Under the pieces are notes generated by a model. That model made no database searches. It was not told where the DNA came from and saw nothing but the letters and a program-made list of their open reading frames with translations. A DNA stretch of 64,000 bases from JAOPZW01 sp963806015 (GTDB lineage Bacteria; Actinomycetota; Thermoleophilia; Solirubrobacterales; Solirubrobacteraceae), in the NCBI GenBank assembly GCA_963806015.1, contig CAWDWM010000012.1, forward strand, positions 1-64,000, given 5' to 3'. Each line of letters begins with the position of its first letter. Positions within the stretch are counted from its first letter, which is position 1. Positions 49,519 through 57,112 of this stretch are shown here, piece after piece. The position numbers were made by a program, and so were the translations under genes.

Positions 49519-49573
49519 CGCGGCACCGCCCTTTGGGGTGGTGTGGGTGCGCGCCCCACGGGGGTGGAGCGTC

Positions 49574-49579
49574 TACCCT
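49574..49579 (+). promoter_or_regulatory. -10 box (TACCCT) of DedA gene
   Basis: TACCCT ends 8 bases before the GTG at 49588. This spacing is the reason for preferring that start over the GTG at 49564. Confidence 0.5.
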
Positions 49580-49587
49580 GGGCCGTC

Positions 49588-50247
49588 GTGTTCGCGGTGG
49601 TACTCGTCCTCGCGTCGGTGACGGACAAGCTGGCGACGTTCGCCACCAACGTGGTCGGCGACCTCGGCCTGCCCGGGGTCTTCCTGCTCATGGTGGCCGA
49701 GAGCGCCTGCATCCCGATCCCGTCGGAAGCCACGATGCTCTTCGCCGGCTTCAACGTCCACCAGGGCGAGTACCCCTTGTGGGCGGCCGTCGCGGTCGGT
49801 TCGGTGGCGAACCTCGTGGGGTCGTGGATCGCCTACGGAGTCGGCTATTACGGTCGTCTCGAGCTGCTCGAGAAGCACGGGAAGTTCCTGCACATCACGC
49901 CCTCGCAGCTCGCGTGGGCCGACCGCTGGTTCGAGCGCTACGGCGCGCCGGCCGTCTTCTTCAGCCGCATGCTCCCGATCATCCGCACCTTCATCTCGCT
50001 GCCGGCCGGCGTCGCGCGCATGCCGTTCTGGAAGTTCAGCGCGTACACGCTCGCGGGCTGCCTGCCGTGGGTCTTCCTGCTGACCTTCGCCGGGCAGAAG
50101 GCGGCGGAGAACTGGACGGATTGGAAGGACTCGCTGCACTACGTCGACTACACCGTCGCGGTGCTGATCGTCGTCGGGGTCGTCTACCTCGCCGTCCGCT
50201 GGAGGCGCAACCGCAACCGCGGCCGCGCCGCGGATGCGACGGCCTAA
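49588..50247 (+). CDS. DedA-family membrane protein
   Basis: 219 residues from a GTG at 49588; a GTG at 49564 is possible. Family features: LMVAESACIPIPSEATMLFAG (the E-x-PxPxE-like loop), GSVANLVGSWIAYGVGYYGR, DRWFERYGAPAVFFSRMLPIIRTFISLPAGVARMPFWKF and a final helix. DedA proteins are undecaprenyl-phosphate or phospholipid translocases (UptA-like) or related scramblases. It overlaps the BacA gene downstream by 14 bases, so carrier-lipid recycling is a sensible shared role for the glycan locus. Confidence 0.92.
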   Translation: MFAVVLVLASVTDKLATFATNVVGDLGLPGVFLLMVAESACIPIPSEATMLFAGFNVHQGEYPLWAAVAVGSVANLVGSWIAYGVGYYGRLELLEKHGKFLHITPSQLAWADRWFERYGAPAVFFSRMLPIIRTFISLPAGVARMPFWKFSAYTLAGCLPWVFLLTFAGQKAAENWTDWKDSLHYVDYTVAVLIVVGVVYLAVRWRRNRNRGRAADATA

Positions 50248-51055
50248 AGGCGCGCTGGAACTGCGCCACGCGCTGGCGCTCGGGGTCCTGCACGGGCCCA
50301 CCGAGCTGCTGCCGATCTCCTCCTCGGCCCACACCACGCTCGTGCCGTGGCTGCTGGAGTGGCCCTACGCCGAGCTCGATCCGGAACTGCGCAAGGCGTT
50401 CGAGGTGGCGCTGCACGCCGGCACGGCGGCGGCGCTGCTGGTCAGCCTGCGCGACGAGGTGGCCGCCGCCGCGCGCGGGCTCGACCACCGCCGCGCGGCG
50501 CTGGTGCTGGGCTCGTTCGTGCCACCGGCCATCGTCGGCTACACGCTCGAGCGCCCGATCGAGCGACGTCTGGGCACGCCGCCCACCATCGCGGTGGGCC
50601 TGCTCGTCGGTTCGGCGGCGATGGCGGCCGCCGACCGGTTCGGGCCCACCGGGCGACGCCGCGACGAGGCCGGCTTCGTCGATGCCCTGGCGCTGGGGGT
50701 GGCACAGGCGTGCGCGCTGATGCCGGGCACGTCGCGCAACGGCATGACGCTGGCGGCGGCCCGGATGCGCGGCTTCGACCGCGCCGACGCCAATGCGCTC
50801 TCGCGTCACGTCGCGCTGCCGATCATCGTCGGCGCCACCGCGCTGAAGGGCGCGCGTCTGGCCCGCCGCGGGGTCCCGCCGGCGCTGGCGAGCGCCTTCG
50901 CCGCCGGCGTCGGGGCCGCCTTCGTCTCCACCCTGGCCTCGGTGCGGATCATCCGCGCCGTCGAGCGCGACCGCTCTTTCGCGCCCTACGCCGCCTACCG
51001 CGCGCTGCTCGCGGCGGTGGTGCTCCGACGCGCTTGGCAGAATCGGTCGCGATGA
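50234..51055 (+). CDS. uppP: Undecaprenyl-diphosphate phosphatase
   Basis: 273 residues with about 8 membrane helices. The two family signatures are present in slightly varied form: HGPTELLPISSSAH (20-33; usual QGxTEFLPxSSSGH) and PGTSRNGMTLAAARM (usual PGxSRSGxT). It removes one phosphate from undecaprenyl pyrophosphate at the outer membrane face, releasing carrier for peptidoglycan and polysaccharide repeats. It overlaps the DedA gene by 14 bases upstream and purM by 4 downstream. The replacement of Gly by Ala in SSSAH is unusual but conservative. Confidence 0.92.
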   Translation: MRRPKGALELRHALALGVLHGPTELLPISSSAHTTLVPWLLEWPYAELDPELRKAFEVALHAGTAAALLVSLRDEVAAAARGLDHRRAALVLGSFVPPAIVGYTLERPIERRLGTPPTIAVGLLVGSAAMAAADRFGPTGRRRDEAGFVDALALGVAQACALMPGTSRNGMTLAAARMRGFDRADANALSRHVALPIIVGATALKGARLARRGVPPALASAFAAGVGAAFVSTLASVRIIRAVERDRSFAPYAAYRALLAAVVLRRAWQNRSR

Positions 51056-52095
51056 GCGAGTCCTACGCTGCCGCCGGCGTCGACACCGGCCAGGCCGATC
51101 GTGCCGTCGACGCCCTTGTCGGCGTCCTGCGCACCATCGAGCTCGACCGCCCCAGCGCATCGGTGCTGCCCAGCGGGCACTACGCCTCTGTCCTGCGCGT
51201 GGCCCCGAACCTCGGCATCGCGATGTCGACCGACGGCGTGGGCTCGAAGATCGTCGTCGCCGAGCAGGCCGACCGCCTGGAGACCGTCGGCATCGACTGC
51301 GTGGCCATGAACGTCAACGACCTCATCTGCGTCGGCGCCGAGCCGATCGCGATGCTCGACTACCTTGCGGTCGAGCAGGCCGACCCCGACGCCCTCGCGC
51401 GCATCGCCACCGGGTTGAAGGTCGGCGCGCAGGCCGCCGGCGTGGAGATCCCCGGCGGCGAGCTGGCCGTCCTGCCCGAGCTCATCCGCGGCCATCCCTC
51501 GCCGCACGGCTTCGACCTGTGCGGCACCGCGTTCGGCACGGTGGCCCTGGACGCCATCGTCACCGGCGCCGACGCGCAGCCCGGCGACGCCATCGTCGGC
51601 CTGCCCTCCAGCGGCCTGCACTCCAACGGCTACACGCTGGCCCGCCGCGCGCTGCTGGAGGAGGGCGGGCTCGGCCTCGACGACCGCCCGGCGCTGCTGG
51701 AGGGGCGCTCGGTGGCCGACGCGCTGCTGGAGCCGACCGTCATCTACGTGCGCGCCGTCCTCGCGCTGCTGCGCTCGGACATCGCGGTCCACGGCCTGGC
51801 CCACATCACGGGCGGCGGCCTGCGCAACCTGCTGCGCCTGGGCGCCGAGCGCCTGGGCTTCGCCATCGAGGAACCGCTGCCCGTGCCGCCCATCTGCACG
51901 CTGGTCGCCCAGCACGGCGACGTGCCGACGGCCGAGATGTGGGACGTCTTCAACATGGGCTGCGGCTTCGTCGCGCTCGTACCGGAGGAGCGGGCGGCCG
52001 ACGCGGTCGCGCTGCTCGGCGCCCAGCACCCGGGGACGGCGCGGATCGGGACGGTGACCGGCGAGGGCGGGCGGCTGTCCGCGCCGGGGCTGTAG
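51052..52095 (+). CDS. purM: Phosphoribosylformylglycinamidine cyclo-ligase
   Basis: 347 residues, the usual length. The start SESYAAAGVDTGQADRAVD is family-typical, followed by STDGVGSKIVVAEQADR, GIDCVAMNVNDLICVGAEP, DYLAVEQADP, GLPSSGLHSNGYTLAR and HITGGGL. It carries out the fifth step of purine synthesis, closing the imidazole ring of FGAM with ATP to give AIR. Housekeeping; its place after uppP is through a 4-base ATGA overlap, so it is probably expressed with that operon. A CAGAAT hexamer 8 bases before the ATG might add a promoter. Confidence 0.96.
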   Translation: MSESYAAAGVDTGQADRAVDALVGVLRTIELDRPSASVLPSGHYASVLRVAPNLGIAMSTDGVGSKIVVAEQADRLETVGIDCVAMNVNDLICVGAEPIAMLDYLAVEQADPDALARIATGLKVGAQAAGVEIPGGELAVLPELIRGHPSPHGFDLCGTAFGTVALDAIVTGADAQPGDAIVGLPSSGLHSNGYTLARRALLEEGGLGLDDRPALLEGRSVADALLEPTVIYVRAVLALLRSDIAVHGLAHITGGGLRNLLRLGAERLGFAIEEPLPVPPICTLVAQHGDVPTAEMWDVFNMGCGFVALVPEERAADAVALLGAQHPGTARIGTVTGEGGRLSAPGL

Positions 52096-52110
52096 CCGCC
52101 CAGGGTCTCC

Positions 52111-52128
52111 GCGCCGCGCTTGCGGCGC
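52111..52128 (+). terminator. Hairpin after purM
   Basis: GCGCCGC-GCTT-GCGGCGC begins 15 bases past the purM stop. Strong stem, no T run. Probable transcription terminator. Confidence 0.45.
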
Positions 52129-52217
52129 CTCGCGGCGCTTACTGCCTCATCGAGGGGAGGAGCCAGCGGCGGCCGGGGCGCGGGCGGCTCCTCTGGCGCG
52201 TTGGCGCTCGTCAGGGA

Positions 52218-52266
52218 GACGATCGGGGAGTTTGTCGGCATATACCCGACAAACTCCCCCATCGTC
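52218..52266. terminator. Long 21-bp hairpin, possible bidirectional terminator or palindromic element
   Basis: Left arm 52218-52238 and right arm 52246-52266 pair over 21 positions with a single mismatch (C-C at 52224/52260) around the loop CATATAC. The stem is lower in GC than the surroundings (GTTTGTCGG in it). It is far longer than a standard terminator. Confidence 0.5.
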
Positions 52267-52362
52267 CGCCTCCAGGGACCCACACGGACGCAGGCACACT
52301 CGTTCCCTCGATCATGCAGTTGGACGCCGCGCAGCGCCGCCCACGCCCGGCGGACGACCGCC

Positions 52363-53550
52363 TCAGAAGATCTCAGGGCACCACGGCGCGACATCGCAGC
52401 GGAACGCGGACGAGGCGCGGGCCAGCGCGCCGGGGCGCAGCTCGGCGACGCGGCCTGCCCCCGCGAGCTCGCGCAGCGTCGTCCCGCCCAGGTAGGCGGC
52501 GCCCAGCGCCGCCGCGTCGAGGGCGAGGTCGGGCTCGGCGTCGGTGGGCTCGCAGCCGGCGGCGGCCAGCCGGTAGCGCCCGGCGTTCCAGGGACAGAAC
52601 GCGTCTGACACCTCGAGCACCACGTCACGATCGTGCGCGTACGTGCGCGCGGCGAGCGCGGCGGCGACGTCGACCACGCGCAGCCACAGCGCGCTCCCGA
52701 GGCCGATCCGTACCGCGTCGGGATCGCTGAGCATCAGCCAGAGGGGCTCGTCGGGCGGCGCCAACCGCCAGGTGATGGTCCGCGTCAGGTCCTGGTCGAG
52801 CAGGAAGGCCCACAGCAGCGCGCGCGCCGCCGGGGTGGCCGCGACGAGCTCGCGGATGTTCACGTCGCCCGCCGGGCCCTCGTCGTCGCGGTCGGGACGC
52901 ACCGCGTAGAGCGCGTAGCCGTCGGGCACGAGGACGGCCTGCAGCGGCTGGGCGCCGTGGCGCTGGGCCTCGGGGTCGTACAGGCGCTGCTCCCACCACG
53001 GCCCCGGGCGGTCGAGCATGCCCGGGCGCTCGCCGCGGACGCGCTCGTGCACCGCGCGCATGGCCTCGACGTGGTCACCCGCCGGGCCCGCGCGCAGCCC
53101 CTCGCCAGGCGGGGGCGGCGCCGCCAGGCGCGCCATCGGGCGTCGCGCGGTCAACGGACCGACGCGCGCGGCGATGCCATAGCCGAAGCGCCCGTAGATC
53201 GAGCCTTCCGACGACCACAGGATCGCCACCGGCTCGCCCCGCTCGTGGACGTCCTCGAGCTGGCGGCGCATCATCGCGGTGAGCAGGCCGCGCCGGCGGT
53301 GGGTGGGCACCACGCCCACCGCGGTCACCGCCGCGCACGGCGCGATGGCGCCCGGCACGGTCACGTGACGGGTGTAGATGCTGGTGGCGGCGACGATGCG
53401 CCGGTCGTCGAACCACGCCAGCGAACGGTCGGGCTCGTCGGTGCGCTCGTAGTGGCGGCGGTCCTCGTCGGTGACCTCGCGGTGGAAGGCGGCGTGGACG
53501 GCTCGGTCGAAGTCGTCGAACTCCTCGGCGGTTGCCGGACGCAGCTCCAT
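52363..53550 (-). CDS. Eis-like GNAT N-acetyltransferase
   Basis: 395 residues, the length of the Eis family, which has two GNAT-like halves plus an SCP2-like C-terminal domain. Acetyl-CoA site: VTAVGVVPTHRRRGLLTAMMRRQL (about 75-98). Next are AILWSSEGSIYGRFGYGIA, a second half with ITWRLAPPDEPLWLMLSDPDAVR, and a C-terminal region ending in a carboxylate (CPEIF), as needed for Eis catalysis. The family acetylates amino groups on small molecules, including aminoglycosides, but the natural substrate here is unknown. It is divergent from the permease gene, sharing a 42-base spacer. Confidence 0.9.
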   Translation of the reverse strand: MELRPATAEEFDDFDRAVHAAFHREVTDEDRRHYERTDEPDRSLAWFDDRRIVAATSIYTRHVTVPGAIAPCAAVTAVGVVPTHRRRGLLTAMMRRQLEDVHERGEPVAILWSSEGSIYGRFGYGIAARVGPLTARRPMARLAAPPPPGEGLRAGPAGDHVEAMRAVHERVRGERPGMLDRPGPWWEQRLYDPEAQRHGAQPLQAVLVPDGYALYAVRPDRDDEGPAGDVNIRELVAATPAARALLWAFLLDQDLTRTITWRLAPPDEPLWLMLSDPDAVRIGLGSALWLRVVDVAAALAARTYAHDRDVVLEVSDAFCPWNAGRYRLAAAGCEPTDAEPDLALDAAALGAAYLGGTTLRELAGAGRVAELRPGALARASSAFRCDVAPWCPEIF

Positions 53551-53592
53551 GCGCCTTGTGTATCAAGCGCCGCTCCCGGGGAGCCCTCCCCC

Positions 53593-54993
53593 ATGTCGAC
53601 CTCCAGCGATCAGGACACGGGCCTCGAGCGCTCTCTGCGCCAGCGCCACATGACGATGATCTCCCTGGGCGGGGTGATCGGCGCCGGCCTCTTCGTCGGC
53701 AGCGGCGCGGTCATGAACCAGACGGGCCCCGCCGCCGTCCTCTCCTATCTGCTGGCCGGCGTCCTGGTCGTCCTCATCATGCGCATGCTGGGCGAGATGG
53801 CGGTCGCCAACCCCACGGTCGGGTCGTTCGTGGAGTACTGCCGTACGGCGCTCGGGCCGCGGGCCGGCTTCACCATCGGCTGGCTGTACTGGTGGTTCTG
53901 GGCCATCGTCCTGGCGATCGAGGCCGTCGCGGGCGCGACGATCCTGCAGCGCTGGCTGCCCGGCGTCCCGGTGTGGGCGATGAGCCTGGCGGTGATGCTG
54001 CTGCTCACCGCGACGAACCTCGTCTCGGTCAAGTCCTACGGGGAGTTCGAGTTCTGGTTCGCGGCGATCAAGGTGGCGGCGATCATCGCCTTCATCGCGA
54101 TCTGCGCCGGCTTCCTGCTCGGCGTGGGGGCCGGCGACTCGCCCGGCCTGAGCAACCTGACCGCGCACGGCGGCTTCGTCCCCGAGGGCGGCATCACGAT
54201 CCTCTCCGGCGTGGTGATCGTGATCTTCGCCTTCGTGGGCGCCGAGATCGTCACCATCGCCGCGGCGGAGTCCGACGAGCCCGAGCGCGCAGTCGCGCGC
54301 GCCACCAACCAGGTCGTCGGCCGCGTCCTCGTCTTCTACGTGCTGGCGATCTTCCTCATCGTCTGCATCGTCCCCTGGAACGACGCCAAGCTCGGCGACT
54401 CGCCGTTCATCGCCGCGCTGGACCGGATCGGCATCCCGGGCTCGGCCGACATCATGAACGCGATCGTCGTCACGGCCGTCCTCTCGTGCCTGAACTCCGG
54501 CATCTACGTCGCCTCACGCATGCTCTTCGCGCTTGCCCGGCGCGGCGACGCGCCACCCTCGCTGGTCGAGCTCAACGGGCGCGGCGTGCCGGTGAAGGCG
54601 ATCCTGCTGTCGGTCAGCGTGGGCTTCGTGTCGGTGATCTTCGACGCGATCTCGCCCGACAAGGTCTTCCTGTTCCTGGTGAACTCCTCGGGCGCGGTGG
54701 CGCTCTTCTGCTACCTGCTCATCGCCGTCGCCGAGCTGCGCACGCGCCGGCGCCTGGAGGCCGAGGCGCCCGAGCGGCTGAAGCTGCGCATGTGGCTGTT
54801 CCCGTGGCTGACGTATGTCGCGATCGCCGCGATGGTGGCCGTGATCGCCGCGATGGCGTTGGTCGAGAGCGTGCGCTCGCAGCTCATCCCGAGCTTCATC
54901 TCGCTGGCCGTCGTGCTGGTGGCGGGCCGGCTGCGCTACCGCCAGAGCGGCGCGCGGGCGACCGTCCGGGGGACTCAGCCCAGCCGCACGTAG
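53593..54993 (+). CDS. Amino acid permease (APC superfamily, AAT/GABA-permease-like)
   Basis: 466 residues with about 12 membrane helices. The substrate-binding first helix reads MISLGGVIGAGLFVGSG and the following region PAAVLSYLLAGVLVVLIMRMLGEMAVANP is family-typical. FAFVGAEIVTIAAAESDEPERAVARA in helix 6 is also characteristic. It imports an amino acid or GABA-like compound with protons; the ligand cannot be read. GGGGAG lies 10 bases before the ATG. It converges on the CHAP gene with a 19-base overlap. Confidence 0.93.
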   Translation: MSTSSDQDTGLERSLRQRHMTMISLGGVIGAGLFVGSGAVMNQTGPAAVLSYLLAGVLVVLIMRMLGEMAVANPTVGSFVEYCRTALGPRAGFTIGWLYWWFWAIVLAIEAVAGATILQRWLPGVPVWAMSLAVMLLLTATNLVSVKSYGEFEFWFAAIKVAAIIAFIAICAGFLLGVGAGDSPGLSNLTAHGGFVPEGGITILSGVVIVIFAFVGAEIVTIAAAESDEPERAVARATNQVVGRVLVFYVLAIFLIVCIVPWNDAKLGDSPFIAALDRIGIPGSADIMNAIVVTAVLSCLNSGIYVASRMLFALARRGDAPPSLVELNGRGVPVKAILLSVSVGFVSVIFDAISPDKVFLFLVNSSGAVALFCYLLIAVAELRTRRRLEAEAPERLKLRMWLFPWLTYVAIAAMVAVIAAMALVESVRSQLIPSFISLAVVLVAGRLRYRQSGARATVRGTQPSRT

Positions 54994-55598
54994 CCCGTGG
55001 CGCCCCCGCCGTCGGGCCCGTAGCTGCGCCGCGAGACGGCGTTGGACGAGTTGCCCTCGATGGTGTGGATCGACCCGTCAGCGTCGACGGATTCGACGAT
55101 GCCGACGTGGCGACCGCCCCAGACGATGAGGTCGCCCGGGTTGGGACGCACGCCGGGCCCGGCGGGCGTCGCGCGACCGGTGCGCTGGCCCCACGCGTAG
55201 AGGGCGCTGACCGAGCCGAAGCCCTGCCCGGCCTCGCCGAGCGGGACGCCGGCCTGCGACGCGGCCCACGAAGCGAAGTAGGCGCACCACGGCCCAACGC
55301 CGCTGCCCGCCGTGGCGGTGCGGAACCGCGCGATCTCGGGGCCGTCGTTGGAGCCGGGCGGCTGCTCCGCCACGCCGACCTGGCCCTGGGCGGCGGCCAG
55401 GGCCTGCGCACCGCCGGTGCCCGGCAGCGCGGGCGCGCCGGCCGGGGCCGCGAGCGAGGAGCCCCGCTCGATGCCGGTGTTCAGCGCGGTCAGAAAACCC
55501 GTCGAGCCACCCGCGGTGACGGGTGGCTTCGGAGAGATGATCTGATCGATCTGCGCGATGCGCTCGATGATGGCGGGGAGGCTCAACGCCCCTGTCAT
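54975..55598 (-). CDS. CHAP-domain cell-wall hydrolase downstream of flagellin
   Basis: 207 residues from the ATG at 55598; an in-frame start 20 codons earlier would run into the flagellin terminator hairpins. The first 22 residues (LPAIIERIAQIDQII) resemble the short helical start found in flagellar-locus peptidoglycan hydrolases of actinobacteria. A low-complexity linker precedes a CHAP domain (about 80-205) with Cys105 in PWCAYFASW, His164 in GGRHVGIVES and an acidic/Asn site at EGNSSN (181-185). CHAP enzymes cleave peptidoglycan cross-links. No signal peptide is seen, so export through the flagellar apparatus is possible. Same strand as flagellin, 137 bases downstream. Confidence 0.88.
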   Translation of the reverse strand: MTGALSLPAIIERIAQIDQIISPKPPVTAGGSTGFLTALNTGIERGSSLAAPAGAPALPGTGGAQALAAAQGQVGVAEQPPGSNDGPEIARFRTATAGSGVGPWCAYFASWAASQAGVPLGEAGQGFGSVSALYAWGQRTGRATPAGPGVRPNPGDLIVWGGRHVGIVESVDADGSIHTIEGNSSNAVSRRSYGPDGGGATGYVRLG

Positions 55599-55629
55599 CG
55601 GCGGCCGGCGCGCGGTCTTTAAAAGCGAA

Positions 55630-55653
55630 CGGGCGGCCCCCCCGGGCCGCCCG
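55630..55653 (-). terminator. Flagellin terminator hairpin
   Basis: A perfect 10-bp stem CGGGCGGCCC-CCCC-GGGCCGCCCG. On the minus strand it is followed by TTCGCTTTT, a short U-rich tail, as expected for intrinsic termination after flagellin. Confidence 0.65.
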
Positions 55654-55668
55654 CTCAAGCGCGAGCGA

Positions 55669-55684
55669 GCGGCCCCCCGGCCGC
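55669..55684 (-). terminator. Second hairpin after flagellin
   Basis: GCGGCC-CCCC-GGCCGC, directly upstream of the main terminator hairpin in the direction of transcription, and sharing its sequence style. Probably part of a tandem terminator. Confidence 0.45.
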
Positions 55685-55735
55685 CCGCCCACTGATCCGT
55701 CCCCCGAGGGATATTCCCTCTGGAGCTTGTTCGTC

Positions 55736-56524
55736 CTAGCGCAGGAGCTGCAGGACGGCCTGCGGGGCCTGGTTGGCCTGGGCCAGCATCGCGGTGCCGG
55801 CCTGCTGCAGGATCTGGTTCTTGGTCAGGTTGACCATCTCCTCAGCCATGTCCACGTCGCGGATGCGGCTTTCGGCGGAGGTCAGGTTCTCCTGGTAGCT
55901 GCCCGTGACGGCGAGGGCGTGCTCCAGACGGTTCTGGGTCGCGCCGAAGCCGGAGCGGGCGGCGCTGACGGCGTCCACGTCGGCGTCGATCGTCGACAGG
56001 TTCAGCGTGCTCAGCGTCGCATAGCTGCTGACGGTGACCGCGGAGAACGTGATCGAGATGGTCTGCCCGTCGTTGGCGCCAACCTGGAACGTGACCGCCG
56101 AGGCGGAGCCGAGCAGGTTGATGCCGTTGAACTGAGCGGCACCCTGGATGCGGGTGATCTCGGACGACAGCGCGTCGACCTCGGACTGAATGGCGCCCTT
56201 GCCGGCGGTCGAAAGCGAGCCGTTCTTGTACTGCACGGCGAGCTCACGGACACGCTGCAGGATGCTGTGGACCTCGTCGAGGTTGCCCTCTGCGGTCTGC
56301 ACCATCGAGACGCCGTCCTGGATGTTGCGCTGCGACTGAGCGAGCCCGCGGATCTGGCTGCGCATCTTCTCGGAGATACCGAGGCCGGCGGCGTCATCGG
56401 CTGCCTTGTTGATGCGAAGGCCGGACGACAGGCGCTCCATCGACTTCGAGACCTGGTCCGACGTCTTGGTGAGGAAACGGTGGGCCGCCTGGGCGTCCAC
56501 GTTGGTGTTGATGCGAAGGGACAT
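55736..56524 (-). CDS. fliC: Flagellin
   Basis: 262 residues, a short flagellin with only the D0 and D1 domains. The N-terminus MSLRINTNVDAQAAHRFL with LSSGLRINKAADDAAGLGISEKMRSQIRGL and the C-terminus ESRIRDVDMAEEMVNLTKNQILQQAGTAMLAQANQAPQAVLQLLR are textbook. The variable middle (about 140-190) is small and serine/threonine-rich. It polymerises outside the cell into the filament. An AAGGAG ribosome binding site precedes the ATG. A sigma-28-like promoter lies 58-84 bases upstream and a hairpin terminator follows, so it is probably a single strongly expressed unit. Its base composition is lower in GC than its neighbours. Confidence 0.97.
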   Translation of the reverse strand: MSLRINTNVDAQAAHRFLTKTSDQVSKSMERLSSGLRINKAADDAAGLGISEKMRSQIRGLAQSQRNIQDGVSMVQTAEGNLDEVHSILQRVRELAVQYKNGSLSTAGKGAIQSEVDALSSEITRIQGAAQFNGINLLGSASAVTFQVGANDGQTISITFSAVTVSSYATLSTLNLSTIDADVDAVSAARSGFGATQNRLEHALAVTGSYQENLTSAESRIRDVDMAEEMVNLTKNQILQQAGTAMLAQANQAPQAVLQLLR

Positions 56525-56581
56525 GATTCTCTCCTTGAGAGTCCCGGGGCCAACTCCATGTCAGCCCCTATGTGGTCTTGT

Positions 56582-56608
56582 TGATCGCCCCGTTTGGGGG
56601 GAACTTGA
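56582..56608 (-). promoter_or_regulatory. Sigma-28 (FliA/SigD/WhiG)-like promoter of flagellin
   Basis: On the minus strand: TCAAGTTC (-35, 56601-56608), an 11-base spacer, then GGCGATCA (-10, 56582-56589). The known consensus is close to TAAAGTTT-N11-GCCGATAA, so 6 of 8 bases match in each box with exact spacing. The flagellin ATG is 57 bases downstream. No flagellar sigma factor gene is in the window. Confidence 0.65.
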
Positions 56609-56636
56609 GAAGCGTCCAGATTGCCCTGGACGCGCG

Positions 56637-56816
56637 CTAGGCGCGCACGTCGATGTGCCCGTCCTCAGGCGGCTCGGGCTCGCGCCGGCGGCGCTCACCC
56701 TCGCGCGCGTCGCGCTCGGGATCGCGCTGTGCAGGCCGGTGCGCGCGCTCGATCGGAGTGGCGCGCTCGACCGCCTTGCGCGCGTCGATCGGGCCGATGG
56801 GCTCGATCGGGGTCAC
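56637..56816 (-). CDS. Small charged protein, 59 residues, coupled to flagellar genes
   Basis: A GTG at 56816 overlaps the stop of the preceding 99-residue gene in GTGA, and the frame runs 59 codons to a TAG at 56637. The protein is strongly charged: TPIEPIGPIDARKAVERATPIERA at the start, an Arg/Glu-rich middle, and a defined end PEDGHIDVRA. No membrane segment or known domain. The tight overlap and sensible composition support a real gene rather than chance. It is the last gene before the flagellin promoter, so its 3' end adjoins that regulatory region. Function unknown; an export-apparatus accessory role is only a guess. Confidence 0.6.
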   Translation of the reverse strand: MTPIEPIGPIDARKAVERATPIERAHRPAQRDPERDAREGERRRREPEPPEDGHIDVRA

Positions 56817-57112
56817 GAGCCGCGGCGCGGCGCAGCCTGCTGTGCCGCAGCGAGCTCACGCTGGCGGGCGGCCGCGATCTGCGCCGGGATCAGCTGGCGC
56901 CACACGGTGACGACGGCGGCCCAGGCGAGCATGCGGCAGACGAGGCCTGCAGCGATGGCGCGGGCGCCGCATTCGGGGAAGGGCAGGCCGGCGCGCCGCG
57001 ACAGCCAGAAGGCCAGCACGAAGCCGATCAACGCTCCCCACGCGCGGACGCGCGCGATCTGCCGCGCGGCCACGGGGTGCTCGGCGACCTTGGGCTTGTT
57101 CTCGTCGCTCAT
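56813..57112 (-). CDS. Small membrane protein in flagellar operon
   Basis: 99 residues from the ATG at 57112, which overlaps the PilZ-like gene stop by 4 bases. Two hydrophobic helices are predicted (about 24-40, GALIGFVLAFWL; about 50-72, AIAAGLVCRMLAWAAVVTVW) joined by a short loop with Gly-Leu-Pro-Phe-Pro-Glu-Cys. The C-terminus is Gln/Ala-rich (AAARQRELAAAQQAAPRR). I do not recognise the family. Its place between the PilZ-like gene and a tiny charged protein, all overlapped, links it to flagellar assembly or motor control. Confidence 0.8.
   Translation of the reverse strand: MSDENKPKVAEHPVAARQIARVRAWGALIGFVLAFWLSRRAGLPFPECGARAIAAGLVCRMLAWAAVVTVWRQLIPAQIAAARQRELAAAQQAAPRRGS

Larger units (their letters stand above)
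52096..52362. other. Convergent intergenic region with two hairpins
   Basis: 267 bases between purM (plus) and the Eis-like gene (minus), both ending here. It holds a GC-rich hairpin right after purM and a much longer one at 52218-52266. No coding sequence or RNA gene was recognised. Confidence 0.5.

Noticed and set aside
51038..51043. Leaderless -10 box (CAGAAT) for purM
   Set aside because: It lies inside the uppP coding sequence, does not fit TANNNT, and the 4-base overlap with uppP already explains purM expression by coupling.
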